21,831 bases of DNA from Parvularia atlantis (Eukaryota; Opisthokonta; Rotosphaerida): assembly GCA_943704415.1 (NCBI GenBank), contig CALSCO010002098.1, forward strand, positions 1 through 21,831. Direction: 5' to 3'. Each line of letters opens with the position of its first letter. The first letter of the stretch is position 1. The notes beneath the pieces were generated by a model. It was not told the DNA's origin. It made no database searches and worked only from the letters and a program-made list of their open reading frames with translations. The position numbers and the translations under genes are program-made. Shown in pieces: positions 9,964-21,759 of the stretch.

Positions 9964-10266
9964 GGTGGCGAACACGTGGGAAAGGTGGTGCGCGGGGCGC
10001 ACGCACAGGGAGGGAGGGGCCAAGCCACCGCAGCACGCACCGGCAGCGGGCTCGGGGCGAGCGCCCAGCGCCTGCTCGAGGCACGCAAGACGGCGTGCGG
10101 CGGCGGCACGGTCCGACATGACGCGGTTGAATCGTGACAACAGTCGCGCCACGCCGTTTCTCGCGCGCGCTCAAACGTCGTCCCGAGCCACCGCGCGCGC
10201 GCACGAGCAAGCGCACCCAAGGACCACCGTGCCAGCCCAGCAAAGCACGCAGCGAGCCAGCCAGCC
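9964..10266. promoter_or_regulatory. 303-base divergent intergenic region between the aminotransferase and SWI5
   Basis: This is one of only two gene-free stretches over 300 bases here. It separates two divergent start codons and so should hold both promoters. A palindromic CACGTG (E-box/G-box core) lies at 9973-9978, ten bases upstream of the aminotransferase ATG. The SWI5-proximal half (about 10130-10200) is less GC-rich. I see no TATA box, RNA gene or repeat. The aminotransferase frame stays open upstream to an ATG at 10119, so part of this could be leader coding sequence. Confidence 0.5.
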
Positions 10267-10772
10267 ATGCACCCGGCGCCCGCCCCTGCCGCCGTCCCGG
10301 GCGCGGCCGACGCTCTGGCGCCAGCGGCCACGAGCAGCAGACAGCAGCAGCCGGCGCCCGCGCCCGCGCCCGCGGCCGGACCGGGTGACGCAGGCGACGC
10401 GGCCAAGGCGCGGCTGCGCGCCGACATCGAGCGGCTCGAGCGCGAGCTGGTCGACATCGAGCACGAGCGCGCAGTGGAGGCGGCGCGCAATGGGTGCGGA
10501 CGGGTCGCGTCGCGGCGTTGGTGCAGCGCTTGCTCACGGCCCGGCGCAGCGACCGCGGCGTGTCGGAGCAGGCGATCCAGTACTTCATCGGGCTGCTGCA
10601 CGAGTACAACGAGCTCAAGGACGCGGGGCAGGCGCTATTTGGCAAGGTTCTTGTCGCGCCACTACGCGCCGGCTGCTGAGCGCTGCACCCGCACGCCGCG
10701 CAGCTCGCCGAGCTCGAGGGCACGCTCGTCAAGCAGATGTACGAGCGCTTCGAGCTCGAGCTCGACGACTGA
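10267..10772 (+). CDS. SWI5: SWI5 homologous-recombination mediator, 3 exons, 130 aa
   Basis: Exons 10267-10493, 10550-10646 and 10704-10772 (introns 56 and 57 nt) give 130 residues. The first half is Pro/Ala/Gln-rich, followed by a charged heptad-like segment (IERLERELVDIEHERA) that should form a coiled coil. The C-terminal half holds the Swi5 signature LLHEYNELKDAGQALFGK, then LAELEGTLVKQMYERFELEL ending in DD, matching the end of human and yeast Swi5. Swi5 pairs with Sfr1/MEI5 to stabilise Rad51 and Dmc1 filaments in the nucleus. The sharp family match and matching splice phases support the call. The next gene (CENP-O) starts 38 bases downstream on the same strand. Confidence 0.9.
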
Positions 10773-10810
10773 GCAATCATATGTATGTTGAACACTTAGA
10801 AATTACCGTT

Positions 10811-11959
10811 ATGGAGGAGGCAACGTCCGCCCAGATCGAGCAGCTGCGGCGCCAGGCCGAGCTGTGCGTACCGGCGTGTGGGGGGGCCGGAGCGCGCGCG
10901 TGCGGCCGGGCTGACACGCGGCGGGCACGGCCAGCCTCGTGGAGCTGCAGACGGCCGAGGCACAGCGGCTCGACAGCCTGAGCGATCTGCGCGGCGAGGG
11001 TGCGCGCGGCACCGGCAAGGCGCCACCGGTCGCTCATGGCGCCGTCGTGCGCGCAGTGTACCGCCTGCGCATGCGCCGCAAGCGCCTGCAGCAGCAGCTG
11101 CACGCAGCGCGCATGCGCTTGCTCGCGCCGACGCTCTCGCAGCGGCTGGCGCGGCGGCACCGCGCCACCCTCGCGCCCGACGTGCCCACGACGCCCGTTG
11201 TCCGCGCCGGCGGCGAGCTCGACCGCGTCGCGGGCGCGTACCGTCTCGCGGGCAAGACGCTCTTCCCCGGGCTGGACGACTCGGTCGGCGTGCGGCTGGA
11301 GACGTTCTACCGCGGTGCGTCGCGTCGCGTCGCGTCTGCGCCGCTGAAGTCGCGCCCGCCCACAGGCAAGTATTACGAGAGCTACTACGTGATGCTGCGC
11401 GAGCAGTCGCAGGGCATGCTGGCCGTGTACCGCCACACCCTGCCCGCGTTCGTGCCCGTCGCGCGGCTGGCGCAGCAGCTGCTCAACAAGGACCTCGACG
11501 TGCGCCACCCCGCTCGCAATCCGCGCATCCGCTCACACGCGCGCACACGCCGCAGGCCTTCCTGGACAAGGTCGATGACTACGTCCAGGCGTTTGTAGCG
11601 CGCCGACAGCAGGCCACTGAGCTCGGCGACGGCGTCACGGTCGCGGCCGACCCGGCGTACGCGTACGTGCAGCTGACGTCACCGCGGTCCGTGACTGCCC
11701 TGCTGCGGCCGGCCGGGCGCTGACGGTCCACGCTGGCAGACACGTCGTGCACCTCGTCTATGACGACCTGTGCTCAGCACTTCCCAAGCGCGCATCGGTG
11801 CTGCCCAACGACGGCACGGCCGACGCCACGCTGCACCACGTCTACTCGGCGTCGGCCGAGCCCGCTGAGCGCGAGCGGCAGCGCGATCGCGCGCACGAGC
11901 ACCTCTTCGTCGAGCACGCGCTGCCGACGGCGTACCAGCGGCTCACGGGCGACGCGTGA
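10811..11959 (+). CDS. CENPO: CENP-O/Mcm21 kinetochore protein, 5 exons, about 302-305 aa
   Basis: Exons are 10811-10863, 10935-11314, 11366-11499, 11556-11686 (or 11677) and 11740-11959. The N-terminus is coiled (IEQLRRQAELLVELQTAEAQ; later RLRMRRKRLQQQLHAARMRL), and the RWD-type core reads AYRLAGKTLF, GKYYESYYVML, VYRHTLPAFVPV, AQQLLNKDL and VARRQQATEL. The last exon (HLVYDDLCSALPKRASVLP, HEHLFVEHALPTAYQRL) matches the C-terminus of human CENP-O (300 aa). CENP-O/Mcm21 belongs to the inner-kinetochore CCAN/COMA group. The last donor is ambiguous between GTCACC at 11678 and GTCCGT at 11687; both keep phase. An in-frame ATG at 10781 exists but lies in AT-rich leader only 8 bases past the SWI5 stop, so 10811 is preferred. 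Confidence 0.87.
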
Positions 11960-11984
11960 TCGCCGCGTGCTGTACATATACGGT

Positions 11985-13744
11985 TCATGACGCGCTCTCA
12001 CCGTCGTACCCGCGCGGCACGCCTCGTCGCCCCTCCACTGCCAGCGCCGGCGGCGTCTCGCCCACGCGCTCCTCAAGCCCGCGAAACGTCCGGCGGCCGA
12101 GGAAGTCTGCGGCGGCCTCGCATGTGAGTACGGGCACGCTCATCTGCCGCACGGCGCACCGCCCGCCGCGTCCGACGCCAGCACCACGCCTGTCGCACCG
12201 TTGCGCACGGCCACGGCGCCCGCGGCGGCGTCGGCGGGCGACACAGCTGCCTGGCCCGCGCTCGCCTTGTATGACCCCGATAGCAGCGAGAAGCGCGGCT
12301 CAGCCGACTCGTCGTCGTCGCCGCCACGTTCCGCCGAGGCCACCGCCAGCCCCGGTAGCAGGTGCCCAAAGTCCACCAGGTACTCGCCCGTCCACTCGCG
12401 CCCGCGCGCGAGTGCGATCTCGAGCTCAAACGGCGTGACGATCGGCTTGGGCAGGTCCTGTCGCATGCATGTGTCACGGGACAGGTCGACACGCATACCA
12501 CACACGGCGCACCTTGTGGTCGACCAGCGAGTTCTCAGGCGAGGCAACGATGACGTAGACGTCGACCTCCAGGAAGTTGGCCATCTTGGCCACGTTGAGC
12601 TTGCCCATAACGAACGTGAACGCGCGCTTGCCGGTCTCGCGGATGAGCCGCTTGACGTGGTCGACCACGGCGAGATACCCGGCCGTGCCGAGCGTTGCGA
12701 CGATGATGCCAATCACGTCGGCGTCCTTGGCGCGCTGCACCAGGTAGTACCTGCGCCCCCGACGTGAGCCGCGCCGCCATGCACGGCCCGGCCGCACCGC
12801 CGCATGAGTGCCCGGCTCACGTTGAGCGTCTCGCGCCGTGCCACGCGCGTGTGCGGGTCGTAGGTGAAGAACTGTGGCGCCAGCGTGAGCTGCCGCAACG
12901 ACCCTGCAGACATGCGCACCGGGTGCCGGCTGTGCGTCATCATTAGGTGCGTCAGCGTGAGCGACTCGCTGCCGATGTAAAACATGCGGCACGGCTCGTC
13001 CGGCGGCAACGGGATGCTTCGTCCAGACTCGGCCACGTCGGCCGCGGGCGCCGGGCCGTCAACGTTCCACTCGCTCACGACGCGCGACAGCAGCACGCGC
13101 GGAAACCTCCCCGACGCGCGCCACCGCTCGGCCCACGTGTCTGTGCGCGCGCGTGTGAGCGCGGGAGACGCTGAGCGACGCGCCGCACCGATCGCGTGGG
13201 CGCACATGACGTCGTAGAGCACCACGACGGGCGCGGCCTCGTCATTGCCGAGCAGCGCGCAAAACTGCGCCCAGCAGTCGTCCACGTCGACGGGCTCGCG
13301 GCCAAAGACAAACAGCACGGGCAGCCGCGCGGTGCTGTCGTGCACACTCAGCGCCGTGCGCGCAACTACGCGCGTCATACCGCAGCAGAGACGCGCGCCC
13401 ATAGTGCACGACCAGGTCGGCGTTGACGTGCTGCGCCGCGACTTCGTCCACGTCAAAGCTGCGCGGCGCGCGTGGTCACGAGGCCGGCTCCCGCGCGCAC
13501 GCGCATGCCTGCCAAAGGTCGTGTCGGCGAGCACAAAGAACTCGGTGCCGGTGCAGCGCTCGCGCAGATGCGCCGCGACGGCCGCACTGTGTGCGAGCAG
13601 CTCGTCGGGGAACTGCAGCGCGACGCGCTTGCTCTGCACCCGCACCCTGTCAACACCCCCTCCGCCGGTGCGCTGTGCAGGCCGCCGCGCCTGAAGCCGC
13701 GCGACCGTCGCCGCGACGCGCTCGTGCTCCCACGCGTCAGTCAT
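11985..13744 (-). CDS. DPH2: DPH2, diphthamide biosynthesis subunit 2, 7 exons, 486 aa; Fe-S cysteines replaced
   Basis: Minus-strand exons are 13744-13509, 13458-13381, 13334-13189, 13140-12798, 12750-12513, 12457-12160 and 12106-11985, giving 486 residues (human 489). With DPH1 it builds diphthamide on eEF2, the first step moving an aminocarboxypropyl group from SAM to histidine. Family blocks: RVALQFPDELLAHS, FVLADTTFGS, VDEVAAQHVNADLVVHYG, MFYIGSESLTLTHLMM, ALMRRYYLVQRAKDADVIG, GKLNVAKMANFLEVDVYVIV, PIVTPFELEIAL and a C-terminal FRGLEERVG. The cysteines that hold the DPH2 iron-sulfur cluster are absent: the usual GSCCVDE reads GSFDVDE (80-81), HYGxAC reads HYGRAS (S102), and the third site reads VASPENS (S338). 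Intron 1 is GC-AG; phase allows no GT site, and the junction preserves family spacing. Confidence 0.93.
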
Positions 13745-13789
13745 GGCCGCGACTGTCACACTTTGACGGCCACGTGGACGAACGACCGA
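13745..13789. promoter_or_regulatory. 45-base divergent spacer between DPH2 and ADC synthase starts
   Basis: Only 45 bases separate the two divergent ATGs. The spacer is GC-rich with a short TTTGACGG stretch and no TATA box. Either it is a shared bidirectional core promoter, or promoter elements overlap coding sequence. Confidence 0.45.
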
Positions 13790-16931
<3,142 letters not shown>

Positions 16932-16935
16932 TGTG

Positions 16936-18266
16936 ATGACCATGCTGCCGCCACACGGCGGGACATCTGCGCCGGTCGGGTGCGCGCGCGCGCATGAGCT
17001 ACGTATGCGCAGTAGGCCGACAGCGCGCACGTGAGGGGCAGGCCGTCGACGCTGGCCGTGGTCGGCTCGGTCGCGTTCTACATGGTCACGTCGATCACAA
17101 TGGTCATGGTCAACAAGCTCGTGCTCAATGAGGTCGAGGTGCCGCTCACGTTCCTGTGGTTGCAGAGTGCGCACGAGCGGCACGGAGGGGGCTTGCGCGC
17201 GCGGCTGATCGGGCGGACGCGCAGTCGTCGTGGCCGTGTGCCTGCTGTACGCGAGCGTCGCGGTCGGATGGCTGCGCGTGCGTGCGGCCGGCGCCACGTG
17301 GCGGCGACGAACTCAGCGCGCGCGCGACCCACACAGGCGCCCAAGCTCGACCTGGACGTGAGCCGCGCGCTGCTGCCGATGATTGGCGTGAACGTGGTCG
17401 GGCTCTCGCTCAACACGATATGCCTACAATACGTCAACGCGTCGTTCTACCAGGTCGCGCGGTCGCTCATCCTCCCGTTCACCGTGGCGCTGTCGTGGGC
17501 CGTGCTGCACAAGCCGTCGTCGCTGTCGGTGCTGGTGCGAGCGCGGGCGGTGCGGTGCGGATTGGCGGCACGCTGATCGTGCGCGCGCGCGCGTGCGCCA
17601 GGCGACATGCGCGGTCGTGTTTGTGGGCTTTATCGTGGGCGTGTGGGGCGAGCTCGAGCTGTCGTGGACGGGCGTCTTCTTCGGCGTGACGTCGTCGCTG
17701 ACGACGTGCGTGGCGTGCGGGCAGCGGCACCGGGGCTCACGTCGCCCGCCCGCAGCGCCATGCATGCCGTCGTCATCAAGCAGTCGCTCGCGGTCGTGGA
17801 CCACGACACGATGAAACTCGTGTTTTACAACAATGTGCTCTCGGCCGCGGCGCTGTTCCCCGTCATCCTGTTCACCTCCGAGCTGGGCACGCTCGCGCGC
17901 ATGGCAGCGGCGGATGAGTCGGCCGGGGCGCTGCGGCGTATGGCCGTCGGCACGCTTGTGGCGGTGCGTGTGCCGCGTCTGTGGCGCGGCGCGTGCGAGT
18001 TGACATCGCGCTCGAGCCAGGGCGTCTTTGGCTTCCTGATCAACATCGCCGGCTTCCTGCAGATCCAAGTGACCAGTCCGGTCACGCACATGGTCTCGTC
18101 GGCCGTGCGCGGCGTGCTGCAGACGCTCGTGGCCGTGGCCATCTTCCACAACACGGTCACGTCGGCCAACGCGTTTGGCATCGTGCTCATCCTGGCCGGG
18201 TCGAGCATGTACACGTGGGTGCGGCACGTCGAGAGCCGCGCCGAGGGCCAGTCTGGCGGGCACTAA
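16936..18266 (+). CDS. SLC35C-type (GDP-fucose-like) nucleotide-sugar transporter, 7 exons, 325 aa
   Basis: Exons 16936-16979, 17042-17166, 17225-17277, 17337-17534, 17602-17705, 17756-17963 and 18021-18266 give 325 residues with about ten hydrophobic segments, the drug/metabolite transporter fold. Matches to the GDP-fucose transporter SLC35C1 run throughout: VTSITMVMVNKLVL, NTICLQYVNASFYQVARSL, LSWTGVFFGVTSSL, KLVFYNN, QIQVTSPVTHMVSSAVRG and GSSMYTWVR. Such proteins exchange GDP-sugar for GMP across the Golgi membrane; fucose as substrate is inferred. The start was deduced because only an exon from ATG 16936 (or 16942) joins the membrane exon in phase across a 62-nt intron. Intron 6 (17964-18020, 57 nt) keeps frame. 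The ATG falls 4 bases after the preferred upstream stop. Confidence 0.87.
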
Positions 18267-18331
18267 GCAATGTCATGGTAAAGCGCGCATGTAAGACGAA
18301 AACGACACACAGTCACCGCTAAAGGTCACTA
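18267..18331. other. 65-base convergent spacer (two 3' ends)
   Basis: This stretch lies between the transporter stop and the channel stop. It is richer in A and T than its neighbours (for example ATGTAAGACGAAAACGACAC). It must supply 3' UTR and polyadenylation signals for both genes unless the transcripts overlap. No AATAAA is present. Confidence 0.5.
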
Positions 18332-20817
18332 CTATTGCGTGAGCGCTGTGACGTCGCCCATGATCTCGGCCTGCTCCATCTCCGTGGCCGGGCGCTCGCC
18401 CGGCAGATCGTCGTGGTGCGGCGCGGGCCCCTCGATTTTCTCCTCGAGGATGATGTAGTAGCTGTTCTCGCGGCGCGCCCCGAGCGTCTTGCCGACCTTG
18501 CCCGAGCGGTAATAGTTGCGCAGGAAGAACGGCATGCGGCGCTCGATCAGGAGGATGATCGAGACCCACTCACGCTTCCACTGGATGCGCGCGCGGTCCT
18601 GGATGCGCGCAAAGGTGAAGTTGAGCATGGCGATGAGCAGGTTGAGCATGAGCACGTTGGCGAGGATCTGGCACGCGTGCGCGCGAGCGAAGCGCGGCTC
18701 AGCACCGTGGCGGCGAGCGGGCACGCGCCGCAAGACGCACCGAGTAGCCCACAAACATGGCCACGGTCATGCCCTTGCTCAGGTTGCCGTCAAACTGCCC
18801 GAGCGTGCTAAAGTCGCCGTAGAGGCTCGTGTAGAGCGACTGCACGGCAATGGAGAAGTTGTTGTAGAAGTAGGTCGTGGCTGGATTGCTCAGATCGGCG
18901 TAGCGCGTGCCCAGTTGGAACAGCGCGACAAAGCCCGTGGCGAAGCCGAAGAGCAGGACGACGTAGATGACGACCCACCGCATGATGTCGCCAAACATCA
19001 TCTCCTGCAGCATCACCACGAGCACGCCGACCGTCTTTTGCCCGCGCAGGAAGAACAGGAGGTAGCTCCAGGCGCAGACCGAGGCGATGGCGAGGAGGAT
19101 GGCCTTGGCGACGTCATACTGCCCGTAGAACCCGTACTCGAGCACGGCGATGACGAAGATGAGCAGGCAGTAGCTGGCGCGCGCGCGAGAAAGAGAGCGA
19201 TCATCAGCACACACAGCGCGCACGGGCGCACGCCAGAAGCGCACATCCAGATCAGGGCGAAGAACGCGACTGTGCCGCGCTCGGTAAAGTAGCGCGTGCC
19301 GAGCGTGAGCACGTCGCGCAGCTCAAGGGCGAGCAGGACGATGGCGCCGATGAGCACGACCAGGTGCAGGGCGACGCGGCTGCCAGGGAAGAAGTTGAGC
19401 TCGGGCGCGTCGACAGCGGCGATGGTGAAGATGATGAGGTAGCCAAAGTAAATGAGGAACCAGGCGTAGTACCAGTACGCCGCAAAGTCCTCCCACTTTT
19501 GCTGCACGAGCTGGTTGATCGGGGTCGCGTCGAGCACGCGCGAGCGCTCCATGTCCTCGTCCTGCGAGCCCGCGATGTACACGATCAGCTCGAGCGCCGA
19601 CAGCCGGCCGTTGCGCTCCGGCATAGGGTACGTGTCAAGCTCATCGAGCGGGTACGCCGAGGCCTGGACGGTGCCGTAGCGCCACAGCAGCTCCTTCTCC
19701 TTGCCCATGATGTGGATGAACATCTTCTGCTTGCCGAGCTCGGCCGCGAGCGTGAGCGGCGTGCGGCGGAAGTTGGTGACGGAGCGCAGCAGGCTGAGGG
19801 CCGGGCCTGGGCGGAGTGGAGGGTGAGCCGTGCGCGGCGAGCAGCACCGCGAAGGCCAACGCACTGGGCGCGGGCTTGGTCGGGGTCATCTCGAGCTCGC
19901 GGCTCTGGCTCGCCAGCCGGCCCGACAGCCAACCGAGGACGCCGCTGTCGTCGCCCGTCTCGGCCGGGGGCACCTTGAAGCGGTCGGCGCGGCCGGCCTT
20001 CTCCTCGGCCGTGACCCAGTCGAGCACAAAGTCAAACATGTCGGGCAGTGAGTAGACGACGCAGATGTGCAGCACGTTCATGCCGAGGACTTCGTCGCGC
20101 AGGAACGGGTCGGCGCCGCGCTCGAGCAGGAACTGCACAATGCCCTTGTTGCGGCTCACGACCGCGAACGAGAGCGGATACGCGCCCTGGTACCAGTTGC
20201 CGTACGGCTTGAAGAACGCGCCCGTGGCCGGCACGTGGAGCTCAGCGCCGTGCTCGACCAGCAGCTTGACCGCGGGCAGGTCGTTGTTGACGATGGCCAT
20301 GTGCAGGACGTGCTCGCCTGCGGTGGCGCGTTGGTGAGCGGCCCCGTGCTTGCTCGCGTCAAGCACGGCGCGCACCGACGTAGGGCTCCTGGTTGTAGAC
20401 CGTGTTGATCAGGCTCGGGTGCGCCTTGACCAGGTAGCGCAGGAAGCGCTCGTAGCGCGGGCGGTCGGCGTCGTTGCGCGGCCAGAACAGGAAGAGGATG
20501 TGCATCACAGTCTCGCCAAACTGGCCGCGCTTCTCGCCCTCGGCGGCCTCGACCGTCTTGTACAGCTCGAGATCGCCCGTCTGCGCCGAGAGCCACAGCG
20601 GCTGGGCAAAGTTGCTGTTTGCGGTGCGCGTGTCAAAGCGCGCAGCGGCGAACGCGCTTTGGGGCGCGCACCGCTTTTGCTCGGCCATCTTCTTCGGGTC
20701 GCCCACGAGCGCGCGCTCAAAGGCCGAGTCGTACTCGACCTCGTCTTGCTTGCGGTCGAGCTTGAGCGCGAGGCGGTACAGCGCATCGTGCTCGCGGCGC
20801 AGCTGCGCAGACCGCAT
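18332..20817 (-). CDS. TRPV-type cation channel (ankyrin repeats plus six-helix pore domain), 5 exons, ~741 aa
   Basis: Minus-strand exons are 20817-20376, 20317-19865, 19806-19245, 19173-18741 and 18667-18332. The N-terminal half carries ankyrin repeats, e.g. GEHVLHMAIVNNDLPAVKLL, SFAVVSRNKGIVQFLLERGA, MNVLHICVVYSLPDMF and RTPLTLAAELGKQKMFIHIM (about residues 95-340). Six membrane segments follow: YYAWFLIYFGYLIIFTIAA, LHLVVLIGAIVLLALEL, an S3 spanning exons 3-4, the S4 YLLFF region, WVVIYVVLLFGFATGFVALF, and S6 in ILANVLMLNLLIAMLNFTFA. The pore loop LYTSLYGDF aligns with the TRPV IGMGD filter. After S6, IQWKREWVSIILLIERRM matches the TRP-helix region. Such channels pass Ca2+ and other cations. 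The exon 3 donor is ambiguous: GTGCGC at 19244 (71-nt intron, preferred) or a later GT (41 nt). Confidence 0.9.
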
Positions 20818-20867
20818 TTGTTTTCTTGGGAATCCTGCCAGTGGAAACCTCCGAACATCGGACAAGC
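20818..20867. promoter_or_regulatory. 50-base divergent spacer between the channel and the b561 gene
   Basis: Two divergent ATGs lie 50 bases apart. The channel-proximal end is T-rich on the plus strand (TTTGTTTTCTTGGGAATCC), unusual for this region. No TATA box is seen. It presumably acts as a bidirectional promoter. Confidence 0.45.
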
Positions 20868-21491
20868 ATGACGGCCTTGGCGAGCCCGTCGATGGCGATC
20901 GCGGCTCGCGCGGCCGCGGCCGTGACGGCGCTGGCGCTGCTGGCGGGCGTGGGCGGCGAGGGCACGTGGTCGTCGTTTGCGCTGCACCCGCTCGCGATGA
21001 CCGGCGCGCTCTGGCTGGGCACCGAGGCCGTCGCGCGGCTGCAGGGCCTGGCGCCCGCGGCCAAGAAGGACGCGGCGGGCGGGTGGCGGACGCACTGGCT
21101 GCTGCACGAGGCCGCGGGCGCGGTGGCGCTGCTGGGCGTCGCAGTCATGTACTCGCTCAAGGCGGACGGCGGCGAGGTGCACTTTGACTCGTGGCACAGC
21201 GTCGCGGGCTTGTGCGCGCTCGTGCTGCTCGTCGTGCAGCGCGTACTCGGCTACGTGCACGCGTTTGCGCCGTGGCTGGCGGGCGGGCGCGCGAGCGCAC
21301 TGGCGCTGCTGCGCTGGCACCGTAACGTCGGCATGGTGGCCCACACGGCGCTCTACGCCGCATTCTTCATCGCGCTGTACACGCACTGGTTCCTTGACGC
21401 GGGTGCGTCGCTCGGCGGGCTCGTGCGGCTGGTCTGTGCAGGTGCGAGTGCGGTCGCCTTTGTGTGTGTACTGTCTGGTGGCTCTGCCTGA
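20868..21491 (+). CDS. Cytochrome b561-domain membrane protein (CYB561D1/D2-like), ~207 aa
   Basis: This is a continuous 207-codon frame with five to six hydrophobic segments. Four histidines sit where the b561 core binds two b hemes: H40 (ALHPLAM), H76 (RTHWLLH), H110 (DSWHSVAG) and H151 (RWHRNVG). Their spacing of 36, 34 and 41 is close to that of CYB561D2. Such proteins carry electrons across membranes, usually from ascorbate to ferric ion or monodehydroascorbate; the substrate here is inferred. The ATG at 20868 is preferred because the frame upstream to 20826 has no other ATG. A GTGCGT donor at 21403 and a CAG ending at 21441 would define a 39-nt in-frame intron in the last segment. If removed, the protein is 13 residues shorter with the same end. 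Confidence 0.85.
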   Translation: MTALASPSMAIAARAAAAVTALALLAGVGGEGTWSSFALHPLAMTGALWLGTEAVARLQGLAPAAKKDAAGGWRTHWLLHEAAGAVALLGVAVMYSLKADGGEVHFDSWHSVAGLCALVLLVVQRVLGYVHAFAPWLAGGRASALALLRWHRNVGMVAHTALYAAFFIALYTHWFLDAGASLGGLVRLVCAGASAVAFVCVLSGGSA

Positions 21492-21698
21492 GAAGGTGAC
21501 GTTGTTGACAGCAGACAGACGCGCGCCAAAGTCGCGCGCACGACGTTTGTTGGCAGCAGATACCGCGGAGGCACAGTCGATGAGAAACAACAACATTCAA
21601 CATTCACGATCATTCAACAACATTCCAACAACCTGTTCCTGAACGGCCGTGTGCGCACGTTAATATCGGCACATGACACGCCGTTTCGCCTTCCGGCG

Positions 21699-21710
21699 GT
21701 CTGGCCAGAC
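21699..21710. repeat. 12-base perfect palindrome GTCTGGCCAGAC
   Basis: The sequence GTCTGGCCAGAC equals its own reverse complement. It lies in the gene-free tail just before an AG microsatellite. It could be a dimeric protein-binding site or chance. Confidence 0.6.
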
Positions 21711-21713
21711 GCT

Positions 21714-21727
21714 AGAGAGAGAGAGAG
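21714..21727. repeat. (AG)7 microsatellite
   Basis: Fourteen bases of perfect AG dinucleotide repeat lie in the non-coding tail; CACACACA and AGAGAG runs recur near 21767-21780. Confidence 0.85.
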
Positions 21728-21735
21728 TTATTCCT

Positions 21736-21759
21736 CCGGCATGGCTCTCAGCCATCCGG
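21736..21759. other. Hairpin: CCGG and ATGGCT arms with a CTC loop
   Basis: ATGGCT (21741-21746) pairs with AGCCAT (21750-21755) around the loop CTC. Flanking CCGG at 21736-21739 and 21756-21759 can extend the stem past one bulged C. The downstream GGGTTCGACC resembles a tRNA T-arm box, but no acceptor or D arm fits around it. Function unknown. Confidence 0.5.

Noticed and set aside
10494-10679. Separate small gene starting at 10494 inside SWI5
   Set aside because: Its start lies in a 56-nt intron. Joining 10493 to 10550 gives the Swi5 signature in phase, so this frame is part of SWI5.
10781-10810. CENP-O start at the upstream ATG 10781
   Set aside because: It would begin 8 bases after the SWI5 stop and encode an AT-rich ten-residue leader unlike the rest of the gene. 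ATG 10811 is better placed, though 10781 is not excluded.
21184-21642. Continuation of the b561 gene in another frame to 21642
   Set aside because: The extension has a basic, low-complexity translation running into repeats. No donor of the right phase links it to the b561 frame, which already contains the four heme histidines.
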